Source: Yinghuangia elevatio
Lineage (GTDB): Bacteria; Actinomycetota; Actinomycetes; Streptomycetales; Streptomycetaceae
Length of the DNA stretch: 18,745 bases
Assembly: GCF_040649515.1 (NCBI RefSeq)
Contig: NZ_JBEZFP010000171.1
Coordinates: 1 to 18,745 of the forward strand
Direction of reading: 5' to 3'
Part shown: in pieces, positions 1 through 6,460 of the stretch
Layout of the letters: every line of letters starts with the position of its first letter
Position numbering within the stretch: the first letter of the stretch is position 1
The notes under the pieces: generated by a model
Told to the model about the DNA's origin: nothing
The model's input: the letters and a program-made list of their open reading frames with translations, nothing else
Databases searched by the model: none
Made by a program: the position numbers and the translations under genes

Positions 1-23
1 CGGCAACGCGGTGAGCGTTGCCG
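1..23. terminator. Perfect 9-bp hairpin at the window edge
   Basis: CGGCAACGC (1-9) and GCGTTGCCG (15-23) form a perfect 9-bp stem around a 5-nt loop. It lies beyond the 3' end of the minus-strand amidase and could also end a gene entering from the left. There is no T-run, which is common for actinomycete terminators. The neighbour to the left is outside the window, so direction is unknown. Confidence 0.6.
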
Positions 24-54
24 GCCACAGCGGGTTCAACCGGCGCCCGACCGC

Positions 55-72
55 GGCACCTTCCGGGGTGCC
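55..72 (-). terminator. Hairpin just downstream of the amidase
   Basis: GGCACC (55-60) pairs with GGTGCC (67-72) across a 6-nt loop, and further pairing is possible after a one-base mismatch. It begins about 20 nt past the amidase stop codon on the minus strand, the expected place for an intrinsic terminator. No U-tract is seen. Confidence 0.45.
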
Positions 73-94
73 ACGCGTTCGTCGTGACTTGTGG

Positions 95-1504
95 TTATGC
101 GATGGGGAGCAGGTCGCCGTCGAGGAGTTGGCCGGCGAGGCGGAGGATGGTGGACTCGTCGCCGTAGGGGGTCACCAGTTGGACGGCGAGGGGGAGGCCG
201 TCGGCGGTGCGGCCGAAGGGGATCGACGCGGCGGGCTGGCCGGTGACGTTGAACAGGCCGGTGAAGGCGGCCATCCCGCGCATGCCCTGGAGGGCCGACG
301 CCGGGTCGCGGTTCGGGTCCAACTCGCCGATCGGCGGCGGCGTGACGGCCATGGACGGGGTGAGCAGCGCGTCGAAGCCGGACATGAAGCCGGCGATCAG
401 GCGGCCTGTCGCGTACATGGTGTCGATGGCGTCGACGTAGCGGGTCAGGTCGATCCGGCGGCCGTGGCCGACCACGATCGCGGTCGCGCCGTCGAGGTCG
501 TCCTCGCGCTGCTCGCGCCCGAGTTCGGCGAGCCGTTGGTCGACGGTGCGCGCGGTGTGCACGGCGGAGATCACCGAGACGACCTCGCCCGGCCGGACCA
601 ACGTCGAGGGCCAGGCGAGCGGTTCGATCTCGTGTCCGAACGACGCGAGCCGGGCGGCGGCGTCGCGCGCCGCGTCGCGGCAGGCCGGGTCGACGTCGAC
701 GGCCGGGTCGGGGGCGTCGACCAGCAGTCCGATGCGCAGGCGGCCCGGGTCGGCGCCGACCTCGTCGCGGTACGGCCGGGCCGGGCCGGGCGCACCGTAC
801 GGCTCCCCCGGCGCCGGCGCCCCGAGGACGTCGAGCAGCGCCGCGCTGTCGCGCAGACTGCGCGTGACCATGTGGGCGACCGAAAGCCCCGCCCAGTTCT
901 CGCCCTTCGGGCCGAGGCTGACCCGGCCGCGGCTGGGCTTGAGGCCGAACAGCCCGCAGCAGGACGACGGAATGCGGATCGAGCCGCCGCCGTCGGTCGC
1001 GTGCGCGAAGGGCACGATCCCGGCCGCGACGGCAGCCGCCGATCCGCCGCTGGAGCCGCCCGCGCTGTGCGCGGTGTTCCACGGATTGCGCACCGGGCCG
1101 CTCAGGGCGGGCTCGGTGCTGGTGCCGAAGCCGAACTCGGGGGTCCCGGTCTTGCCGAGGATTCCGGCGCCGACCCCGCGCAGCCGGCTGACGAGGGTGC
1201 TCTCGTCCTCGGACGGCGCGGCGTCCGCGAACAGGCGCGAGCCGTTGCGGGTGGGCAGCCCGGCGACGTCGCAGCCGAGGTCCTTGATGAGCGTCGGTAC
1301 GCCCGCGAACGCACCCGGCACGCCCGCCCGCGCCGCGGCGCGGGCCTGCTCCTCGGAGACCTCGACGAGCGCGTTCGTCTCGGTACCTCGCTCGGCCAGC
1401 ACGGCGAGTGCGGCGTCCAGGACCTCCTCGCGCGTCACTTCGCCTTTCGTCACCAGGGCGGCCAGGCCGGTCCCGTCCAGTGCCGTGTACTCGTCCGCGC
1501 GCAT
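95..1504 (-). CDS. Amidase signature family hydrolase
   Basis: This is a 469-residue member of the amidase signature family, which hydrolyses carboxamides through a Ser-cisSer-Lys triad. All three residues are visible: Lys74 in GVPTLIKDLG, cis-Ser151 in the GGSSGGS loop, and nucleophile Ser175 in DGGGSIRIP. The 24-residue Ser-Ser spacing matches characterised family members. Length is normal and there is no signal peptide, so the enzyme is cytosolic. The ATG start is preceded by a GGGGAGA ribosome-binding site. It is divergent from the P450 gene and may share its control region. Substrate cannot be read from sequence; the family covers aryl and aliphatic amides, indoleacetamide and nylon oligomers. 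A role in the neighbouring catabolic island is inference only. The family assignment is secure. Confidence 0.93.
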   Translation of the reverse strand: MRADEYTALDGTGLAALVTKGEVTREEVLDAALAVLAERGTETNALVEVSEEQARAAARAGVPGAFAGVPTLIKDLGCDVAGLPTRNGSRLFADAAPSEDESTLVSRLRGVGAGILGKTGTPEFGFGTSTEPALSGPVRNPWNTAHSAGGSSGGSAAAVAAGIVPFAHATDGGGSIRIPSSCCGLFGLKPSRGRVSLGPKGENWAGLSVAHMVTRSLRDSAALLDVLGAPAPGEPYGAPGPARPYRDEVGADPGRLRIGLLVDAPDPAVDVDPACRDAARDAAARLASFGHEIEPLAWPSTLVRPGEVVSVISAVHTARTVDQRLAELGREQREDDLDGATAIVVGHGRRIDLTRYVDAIDTMYATGRLIAGFMSGFDALLTPSMAVTPPPIGELDPNRDPASALQGMRGMAAFTGLFNVTGQPAASIPFGRTADGLPLAVQLVTPYGDESTILRLAGQLLDGDLLPIA

Positions 1505-1536
1505 CGTGTCTCCCCGGATCGTCGTCGTCTCGTCGT

Positions 1537-1563
1537 CAGTGCGTCAGTGCGTCGCCAGTGCGT
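1537..1563. repeat. Three direct CAGTGCGT octamers
   Basis: CAGTGCGT occurs at 1537-1544, 1545-1552 and 1556-1563. The first two copies are contiguous and the third is offset by 3 nt. They lie 33-59 nt upstream of the amidase start, inside its likely 5' untranslated or promoter region. They could be regulator half-sites or slippage products. Confidence 0.6.
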
Positions 1564-1741
1564 CGTCGCCATGTCGCTGCTTCGCCCCGTCGGTAGGGCG
1601 CACCGTACGCGATGCGGCCCGGAAAGTGGATGGCCCGTACACCGTCGCCCCGGCCCGCTCCCCCACCCCGCCCGGCCGTCGCCGCAACACCGCGCCGCCC
1701 CCTCGGCGGGTGCCGGCCACCCGCACCGACGCCCCGAATCC

Positions 1742-1771
1742 TTGTCCGGAGCAAGTAAATCGCCGTAGCAT
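1742..1771 (+). promoter_or_regulatory. Candidate P450 promoter
   Basis: TTGTCC (1742-1747) and TAGCAT (1766-1771) are separated by 18 bp, resembling a housekeeping-type promoter. A start near 1778 would leave a leader of about 50 nt before the P450 ATG. The -35 overlaps the weak dyad at 1741-1755, so a regulator could act there. Prediction by eye only. Confidence 0.3.
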
Positions 1772-1830
1772 CGCAGCTCTGGTCCGACAAGGCCGGCACC
1801 ACCATCCATGCCGGTACGAGGAGACGTGTC

Positions 1831-3111
1831 ATGCCCTCGCCGAACACCGCCTCGCGTCCCGTCGTCCCGCCCGGGATCGACCTGCTCGACCTGGACCGGT
1901 TCCGCGACGGCGAACACCACGAGATGTTCCGCAGGCTGCGCGCCGAGGCCCCGGTCGCGTGGCACGAGCACCCGACCGACGCGGGCTTCTGGAACCTCAC
2001 CCGGCACGCGGACGTGGTGGCCGCGAGCCGCGACAGCCAGACGTTCTCGTCCGAGGCCGAGGGCGTCAACGGGTTCGTGACCGCGGACGAACTGCGCGCG
2101 GTCGGCGGAGGCGGCGGCAGCGACCTGCGCGGCCTGATGATGCTCTACACCGACCCGCCCAAGCACACCCGCTACCGCAAGCTCGTCAACACCGGGTTCA
2201 CGCCGCGCATGATCCGGCTGCTGGAGCAGCACCTACGCCACCGCGCGCACCTGATCGTGGACAACATCATCGAACGCGGCGCGTGCGACTTCGTCGAGGA
2301 CCTCGCCGCCGAACTGCCGCTCCAGGCGATCGCCGAGATCATGGGCGTGCCGCAGGAGGACCGGCGGCTGCTGTTCGACTGGACCAACCGCATGATCGGG
2401 ATCGACGACCCCGAGTTCGTCGACGAGGACGGCAGCGGCGGCGCCGCTGCGGCGGAGCTGTACGGGTACGCGCACCAGCTGGCCGACCGGCGGCGCGAGG
2501 ACCCGCGCGACGACATCGTCACCAAGCTCATCAACGCGGAGATCGACGGCGACCGGCTCAGCGAGACCGAGTTCGACTTCTTCATGCTGCTCCTCGCGGT
2601 AGCCGGCAACGAGACGACGCGCAACACCACGTCGTGGGCGATGCTCGCGCTGCTCCAGAACCCCGAGACCTTCGCGGCCCTCAAGGCCGACCCGGCCGGG
2701 CTGATGGACGGCGCGGTCGAGGAGTTCCTGCGGTGGGCCAGCCCGGTCTACTACTTCCGCCGCCACGTCACCCGCGACGTCGAGATCGGCGGCCGGGAGA
2801 TGTCCGCGGGCGACAAGGTCGTGCTCTGGTACATCTCCGCCAACCGCGACGAGTCGGTCTTCGCGGACCCGTTCACCTTCGACATCACCCGCTCGCCCAA
2901 CCCGCAGGTCGCCTTCGGCGGGGGCGGGGCGCACTTCTGCCTGGGCGCGAACCTGGCCCGCATGGAGCTGAAGCTGATCTTCGAGGAGATCGTCGAGCGC
3001 CTCCCCGACCTCACCCTCGCCGGTCCCCCGGAGATCCTCCGCTCCAGCTTCATCGGCGGCATCAAGCACCTCCCGGTCACCTTCACCCCGGGCAGCCGCC
3101 GCCACTCCTGA
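1831..3111 (+). CDS. Cytochrome P450, CYP125-like
   Basis: This 426-residue soluble bacterial P450 carries the I-helix oxygen-activation motif AGNETT (258-263), the K-helix ExxR (Glu298-Arg301), and the haem loop FGGGGAHFCLG with ligand Cys370. Segments such as LYTDPPKHTRYRKLV, AVAGNETTRN and the downstream SANRDESVF...DPFTFDI closely resemble the actinobacterial CYP125/CYP142/CYP124 group. Those enzymes oxidise the terminal methyl group of sterol or methyl-branched side chains to an alcohol or acid. That similarity is recalled from family knowledge, not searched. ATG 1831 is chosen because GAGGAGA (1818-1824) sits 6 nt upstream; ATG 1808 has no such site. A ferredoxin/reductase partner is not encoded here. 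It leads the plus-strand set of CoA-transferase, HMGCS-like and thiolase genes, consistent with oxidation to a carboxylic acid followed by CoA activation. Confidence 0.93.
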   Translation: MPSPNTASRPVVPPGIDLLDLDRFRDGEHHEMFRRLRAEAPVAWHEHPTDAGFWNLTRHADVVAASRDSQTFSSEAEGVNGFVTADELRAVGGGGGSDLRGLMMLYTDPPKHTRYRKLVNTGFTPRMIRLLEQHLRHRAHLIVDNIIERGACDFVEDLAAELPLQAIAEIMGVPQEDRRLLFDWTNRMIGIDDPEFVDEDGSGGAAAAELYGYAHQLADRRREDPRDDIVTKLINAEIDGDRLSETEFDFFMLLLAVAGNETTRNTTSWAMLALLQNPETFAALKADPAGLMDGAVEEFLRWASPVYYFRRHVTRDVEIGGREMSAGDKVVLWYISANRDESVFADPFTFDITRSPNPQVAFGGGGAHFCLGANLARMELKLIFEEIVERLPDLTLAGPPEILRSSFIGGIKHLPVTFTPGSRRHS

Positions 3112-3427
3112 ATCCGCCCGACCAGGCCCCGAACTCCGGCGTCCGGCCGACTCGGCCTCCCCGAGCCCGGGTGCGGGCCCCACCCTCGCACTGCCCGCCG
3201 GCATCATCGTCGTGACCGCGGCCCGCATCGCCCGCGGCCGCGTCGTCGACTGGGCGCAAACCCTGCCGCAGCCGAGTGCGTGCGCTCCGTCACGCCCGCA
3301 CCCCCTGCTTATCTGACTCTCCGTCAGCTATGGTGGCAAGGCAGGGTGGAAACCCCTGGCCGGTGGCGGAAGCCCAGGTCAGGCGGGTCATCCGGCCAGA
3401 ACGGGCACCACCATGGACGGAGACACA
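3112..3427. other. Intergenic gap, P450 to CoA-transferase
   Basis: These 316 bases contain no convincing gene. Small hairpins follow the P450 stop, for example CTCGG/CCGAG (3151-3165) and GCCCG/CGGGC (3165-3178), which may be weak terminators. A good inverted repeat lies at 3310-3330. The CoA-transferase may therefore have its own regulated promoter instead of simply being co-transcribed with the P450. Confidence 0.5.
3310..3330. promoter_or_regulatory. Inverted repeat CTGAC-N5-GTCAG, likely operator
   Basis: CTGAC (3313-3317) and GTCAG (3323-3327) flank TCTCC. The symmetry continues to outer TA/TA after one mismatch, giving 7 of 8 matching pairs. The size and TGAC/GTCA half-sites resemble operators of TetR-family regulators of acyl-CoA catabolism. 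A TATGGT sequence at 3329-3334 could be a -10 element overlapped by the operator. It lies about 100 nt upstream of the CoA-transferase start. The regulator is not in the window. Confidence 0.5.
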
Positions 3428-4672
3428 ATGAGCGTGGGAGAGGTCGGCGACGAGGGCCTTGAGCGGTTCGGGAAGCCCCTGGACGGGGTCCGGGTCCTGG
3501 CCATCGAGCAGATGCAGGCCCTGCCGTACGCGACCCAGATGCTGGCCAGGTTCGGCGCCGAGGTGATCAAGATCGAGTCGCCGGGGACGGGCGACTCGGG
3601 GCGGACCTCGCTGCCGTCGATGAACGACCCCGAGGGCCGCAAGGTCGGGGTGACGTTCCTGCGCAACAACATGGGCAAGCGCAGCATCACCGTGGACCTG
3701 AAGAACCCCGAGGGCCTGGAGATCGTGCGCAAGCTGGCGGCGAAGGCCGACATCGTGTGCGAGAACTTCAAGCCGGGCGTCGCGGGCCGGCTCGGCCTCG
3801 GCTACGAGGACATCGCCGCCATCAACCCGCGGGCCATCTACCTGTCGGTGTCCGGCTTCGGCAACACCAGCGACAGCCCGTACACGAGCTGGCCGGCGTA
3901 CGCCCCGATCGCCGAGGGCATGGCCGGCCTCTACGAGTTCAAGCGCGCCCCCGGCATCGCGCCGATCGTGTCGCCGCTCGGTGCGCTCGGCGACACCGGA
4001 TCGGCGCTGTTCGCCGTCATCGGCGTGCTCGCGGCGCTGCGGCACCGCGACGCGACCGGGCAGGGCCAGTACGTCGACATCGCGATGTTCGACGCGATGG
4101 TCGCCCTCAACGACGCCGGCATCAGCTACTGGTCGATGGGCCTGAAGGACCCGGGCCTGGCCCCGCTCATCAACCACTCGTTCAAGGCCTTCGACGGCTA
4201 CCTGATCATCCAGTGCGCCCGCCCGCACATGTTCAAGGCGCTCGCCGAGCTGGTCGGCCACCCGGAGTGGGTCGACGACCCGCGTCTGGCCGGCCCGCAG
4301 GACTGGTTCAACCACCTCGAGGACATCATCCGCCCCGGGGTGGAGACGTGGGCGGCGGACAAGAGCCGCGTCCAGGCGTGCGCGGCGCTCAGCGGGGTGG
4401 GCGTGGCGTCCGGCCCGATCTACAACCCGGGCGACGTCATCGAGGACGAGCACGTCAGGAACCGCAAGATGCTCGTGGCGATGGAGCGTACGGACGGCGT
4501 ACCCGAGCCGGTGCTCTCGCCGGGCAACCCGGTCAAGCTGTCCAAGGTGGCCGAGGCGCCCGCGAGCCGGGTGCCGTGGCTCGGCGAGCACACCGAGGAG
4601 ATCCTGCGCGACGAACTCGGGCTGTCGCCGGAGGAGATCGCGCGCCTGACCGAGTCCGGCGCGACCGGCTGA
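3428..4672 (+). CDS. CaiB/BaiF family III CoA-transferase
   Basis: This family III CoA-transferase (414 residues) moves CoA between acyl-CoA and a free carboxylic acid through an aspartyl-CoA intermediate. Visible family features are the N-terminal LDGVRVLAIEQMQALPYATQ segment, the GAEVIKIE strand, NNMGKRSITVDLK in the CoA-binding region, and the active-site Asp189 in GALGDTGSA, followed by TGQGQYVDIAMFDA. Length is typical. I prefer ATG 3428 because GGAGA ends 4 nt upstream; an in-frame ATG at 3413 would add five residues but lacks a good ribosome-binding site. Its place between a P450 and thiolase-type enzymes suggests it activates the oxidised acid product. The substrate, and which CoA donor it uses, cannot be determined. 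Racemase-type members (alpha-methylacyl-CoA racemase) share this fold, so racemase activity is an alternative. Confidence 0.92.
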   Translation: MSVGEVGDEGLERFGKPLDGVRVLAIEQMQALPYATQMLARFGAEVIKIESPGTGDSGRTSLPSMNDPEGRKVGVTFLRNNMGKRSITVDLKNPEGLEIVRKLAAKADIVCENFKPGVAGRLGLGYEDIAAINPRAIYLSVSGFGNTSDSPYTSWPAYAPIAEGMAGLYEFKRAPGIAPIVSPLGALGDTGSALFAVIGVLAALRHRDATGQGQYVDIAMFDAMVALNDAGISYWSMGLKDPGLAPLINHSFKAFDGYLIIQCARPHMFKALAELVGHPEWVDDPRLAGPQDWFNHLEDIIRPGVETWAADKSRVQACAALSGVGVASGPIYNPGDVIEDEHVRNRKMLVAMERTDGVPEPVLSPGNPVKLSKVAEAPASRVPWLGEHTEEILRDELGLSPEEIARLTESGATG

Positions 4673-4684
4673 TCCGTCGGCGGG

Positions 4685-4701
4685 CTGCGCGCGGGGCGCA
4701 G
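4685..4701 (+). terminator. Small hairpin after the CoA-transferase
   Basis: CTGCGC (4685-4690) and GCGCAG (4696-4701) form a perfect 6-bp stem with a GCGGG loop, 12 nt past the stop codon. There is no T-run. It may be an attenuator or a weak terminator. Confidence 0.3.
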
Positions 4702-4711
4702 ACTGCACTCG

Positions 4712-4736
4712 GAACAGAACAGAACAGAACGGAACA
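4712..4736. repeat. GAACA pentanucleotide tandem repeat, 5 copies
   Basis: GAACA units begin at 4712, 4717, 4722, 4727 and 4732; the fourth is GAACG. It is A-rich compared with the surrounding DNA. This type of tract can change length by slippage. Confidence 0.85.
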
Positions 4737-4770
4737 GAGCACAGCGCACGCAACACCGCGGAGACACAGC

Positions 4771-4815
4771 ACACGAAGCACCGGCACACGAAGCACCCGG
4801 ACACGAAGAACAGCC
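4771..4815. repeat. 15-bp tandem repeat, 3 degenerate copies
   Basis: Units of 15 bp starting ACACGAAG lie at 4771-4785, 4786-4800 and 4801-4815. The first two are nearly identical (ACACGAAGCACCGGC and ACACGAAGCACCCGG); the third diverges after ACACGAAG. Confidence 0.8.
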
Positions 4816-4839
4816 CCGGCCCCGCACCCGGTCTGCACT

Positions 4840-4875
4840 GCCCGCACCGCCTGCACAGCCCGCACCGCCTGCACA
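4840..4875. repeat. 18-bp tandem repeat, 2 perfect copies plus decay
   Basis: GCCCGCACCGCCTGCACA occurs at 4840-4857 and again at 4858-4875 without change. It is followed by partial copies (GCCTGCACAGCCC, and CTGCACTGCCCG near 4892) and preceded by CTGCACTGCCCG at 4833. The array ends about 90 nt before the next gene. Confidence 0.85.
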
Positions 4876-4994
4876 GCCTGCACAGCCCGAACTGCACTGC
4901 CCGAACTGATGGACTGCGACGACTCGCCACAGAGCGCCGACGAGCGGAAGTGACGGTACCTACCACGATGACCACACCGAACACCGGAGGAGCC

Positions 4995-6458
4995 GTGCGC
5001 GGCATCCTGGGCTATGGCGCGTACCTGCCGTACCGCCGCCTCGACCGCAAGGGCATCGCCCCGGTCGCGGGCACCGGCGGCGGACGGGGCACCCGCACCG
5101 TCGCGTCGTTCGACGAGGACACCACCACCCTCGGCGTGGAGGCGGCGCGCAACGCGCTGCGCGACACGCCCGGTGTCTCACCGCGCTCGCTGCTGTTCGC
5201 GACGGTCGCGCCCGCGTACGCGGACCGCACCAACGCGACGGCGATCCACGCCGCACTGCGGCTGGACGGCGGCGTGGCCGCCATCGACGCGACGGGCTCG
5301 GTGCGCTCGGCCGCGGGCCTGCTCCGCCTGGCCCTCGACGGGGGCTCGTCCGCCCTGGTCGTCGGCGCGGACATCCGCGGCGGCCTGCCCGGCTCCGGCG
5401 ACGAGTCGGCGGGCGGCGACGGCGCCTCGGCCCTGCTCGTCGGGTCGGCGGCGGACGGCGCGGTCATCGCGGAGTACCTGGGCGGTGCCTCCGCCACGGC
5501 CGAGTTCGTCGACCGCTGGCGTACGCCGGGCGACACGCGCTCGAAGCTGTGGGAGGAGAAGTTCGGCGAGAACCAGTACCTCGCCGCCGGACGCCAGGCC
5601 TGGACGGACGCCCTCAAGTCGACCGGCCTGACCGCCGACCAGGTCGACCACGCCGTGGTCACCGGCCTGCACGCCCGCGCGGTGGCCAGCCTCGGCCGCA
5701 AGCTCGGGGTACGCGAAGGGGTGCTCGCGGACGACCTCGCCGCGACCGTGGGCACCACCGGCGCGGCGCACCCCGGCGTGCTGCTCGCGTCCGTCCTCGA
5801 CTCCCTCGCGGGCACGGCCGGTTCGGCCGCGGGCAAGGTCGTCGCGGTGGTCGTCCTGTCGGACGGCGCCGAGGTGTTCCTGTTCCGCACCACCGAGGCG
5901 CTGGGCTCGTACGCTCCGACGCGCCCGGTCGCCGCGCAGGTCGCCGGCGGCGCGCCGATCGCGTACGGCAAGTTCCTGGCCTGGCGCGGCACGCTCCAGG
6001 TCGAGCCGCCACGGCGGCCGGAGCCCGCGCGCACCTCGTCGTCGGCCGCGGTGCGGTCGGTGGACTGGAAGTTCGGGTTCGTCGGCTCGCAGGACCGTTC
6101 CTCGGGTGCCCTGCACCTGCCGCCCGCGCGCGTGTCGATGAACGGTGGCGCGGTGGACGACATGGAGCCGATCCCGATGGCGGAATCGGTGGGCACCGTC
6201 AAGACGTTCACCATTGACCGGATGGCGTACTCGCCGTCCCCGCCGGTGGTGTTCGCGGTCGTGGACTTCGACGGCGGAGGGCGGCTGCCGATCGAGCTGA
6301 CGGACATGGACGCCGACCAGGTCGCGATCGGTGACCGGGTCGAGCTGACGTTCCGTCGGATCGGTACCGGCGACGGCATCCACAACTACTTCTGGAAGGC
6401 CCGCCCGGTGCGGACCTCCCCGTCCCCGTCTTCGTCCGCAGCGGCGCAGGAGGCCTGA
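4995..6458 (+). CDS. HMG-CoA-synthase-like / DUF35 OB-fold fusion
   Basis: About residues 1-325 resemble the HMG-CoA synthase branch of the thiolase fold (opening RGILGYGAYLPYRRLDR; core strand segment DATGSVRSAAGLLRLA, 98-113). Residues 360-473 resemble a DUF35 acyl-CoA-binding domain: a ribbon-like segment, FVGSQDRSSGALHLPPARV (362-380), then an OB-fold with FAVVDFDGGGRLPIELTD and GDRVELTFRR. The protein has no cysteine. The usual HMGCS nucleophile region reads GSVRS, and the zinc-ribbon cysteines are Ser, Asp or Gly. GTG 4995 is preferred: GGAGG (4986-4990) lies 4 nt upstream and the conserved domain starts at once; GTG 4950 and ATG 4968 have poor sites. The thiolase begins 2 nt after the stop. 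Archaeal thiolase/HMGCS/DUF35 complexes and sterol-degrading Ltp2-ChsH2 are the nearest known parallels. It may scaffold or channel substrate to the thiolase instead of catalysing itself. Confidence 0.85.
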   Translation: MRGILGYGAYLPYRRLDRKGIAPVAGTGGGRGTRTVASFDEDTTTLGVEAARNALRDTPGVSPRSLLFATVAPAYADRTNATAIHAALRLDGGVAAIDATGSVRSAAGLLRLALDGGSSALVVGADIRGGLPGSGDESAGGDGASALLVGSAADGAVIAEYLGGASATAEFVDRWRTPGDTRSKLWEEKFGENQYLAAGRQAWTDALKSTGLTADQVDHAVVTGLHARAVASLGRKLGVREGVLADDLAATVGTTGAAHPGVLLASVLDSLAGTAGSAAGKVVAVVVLSDGAEVFLFRTTEALGSYAPTRPVAAQVAGGAPIAYGKFLAWRGTLQVEPPRRPEPARTSSSAAVRSVDWKFGFVGSQDRSSGALHLPPARVSMNGGAVDDMEPIPMAESVGTVKTFTIDRMAYSPSPPVVFAVVDFDGGGRLPIELTDMDADQVAIGDRVELTFRRIGTGDGIHNYFWKARPVRTSPSPSSSAAAQEA

Positions 6459-6460
6459 GT

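Larger units (their letters stand above)
1505..1830. promoter_or_regulatory. Divergent control region, amidase / P450
   Basis: This 326-bp gap separates two divergently transcribed genes, so it should hold both promoters. Open frames crossing it lack convincing starts or family resemblance. It contains three direct octamer repeats next to the amidase start (1537-1563), a weak dyad CTTGtccggagCAAG (1741-1755), and a candidate plus-strand promoter at 1742-1771. The P450 ribosome-binding site GAGGAGA lies at 1818-1824. Confidence 0.55.
4673..4994 (+). other. Repeat-rich gap before the HMGCS-like gene
   Basis: About 320 bases lie between the CoA-transferase stop and the preferred start of the next gene. 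They hold a small hairpin (4685-4701) and then three successive families of short tandem repeats with 5-, 15- and 18-bp units. Frames that remain open here yield low-complexity peptides and are not convincing genes. Whether transcription crosses the gap cannot be told from sequence. Confidence 0.6.

Noticed and set aside
546..3215. Long plus-strand frame crossing the amidase and the P450
   Set aside because: It is a shadow frame in GC-rich DNA: Arg/Pro/Ala/Ser-rich, no domain, and it overlaps two well-supported genes.
4712..4907. CRISPR-like or integron-like array in the CoA-transferase/HMGCS gap
   Set aside because: The repeats are contiguous micro- and minisatellites without unique spacers, and there are no cas or integrase genes.
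4950..4994. Upstream GTG (4950) or ATG (4968) as start of the HMGCS-like gene
   Set aside because: Poor ribosome-binding sites and low-complexity leader residues; GTG 4995 has GGAGG at 4 nt and starts at the conserved domain.
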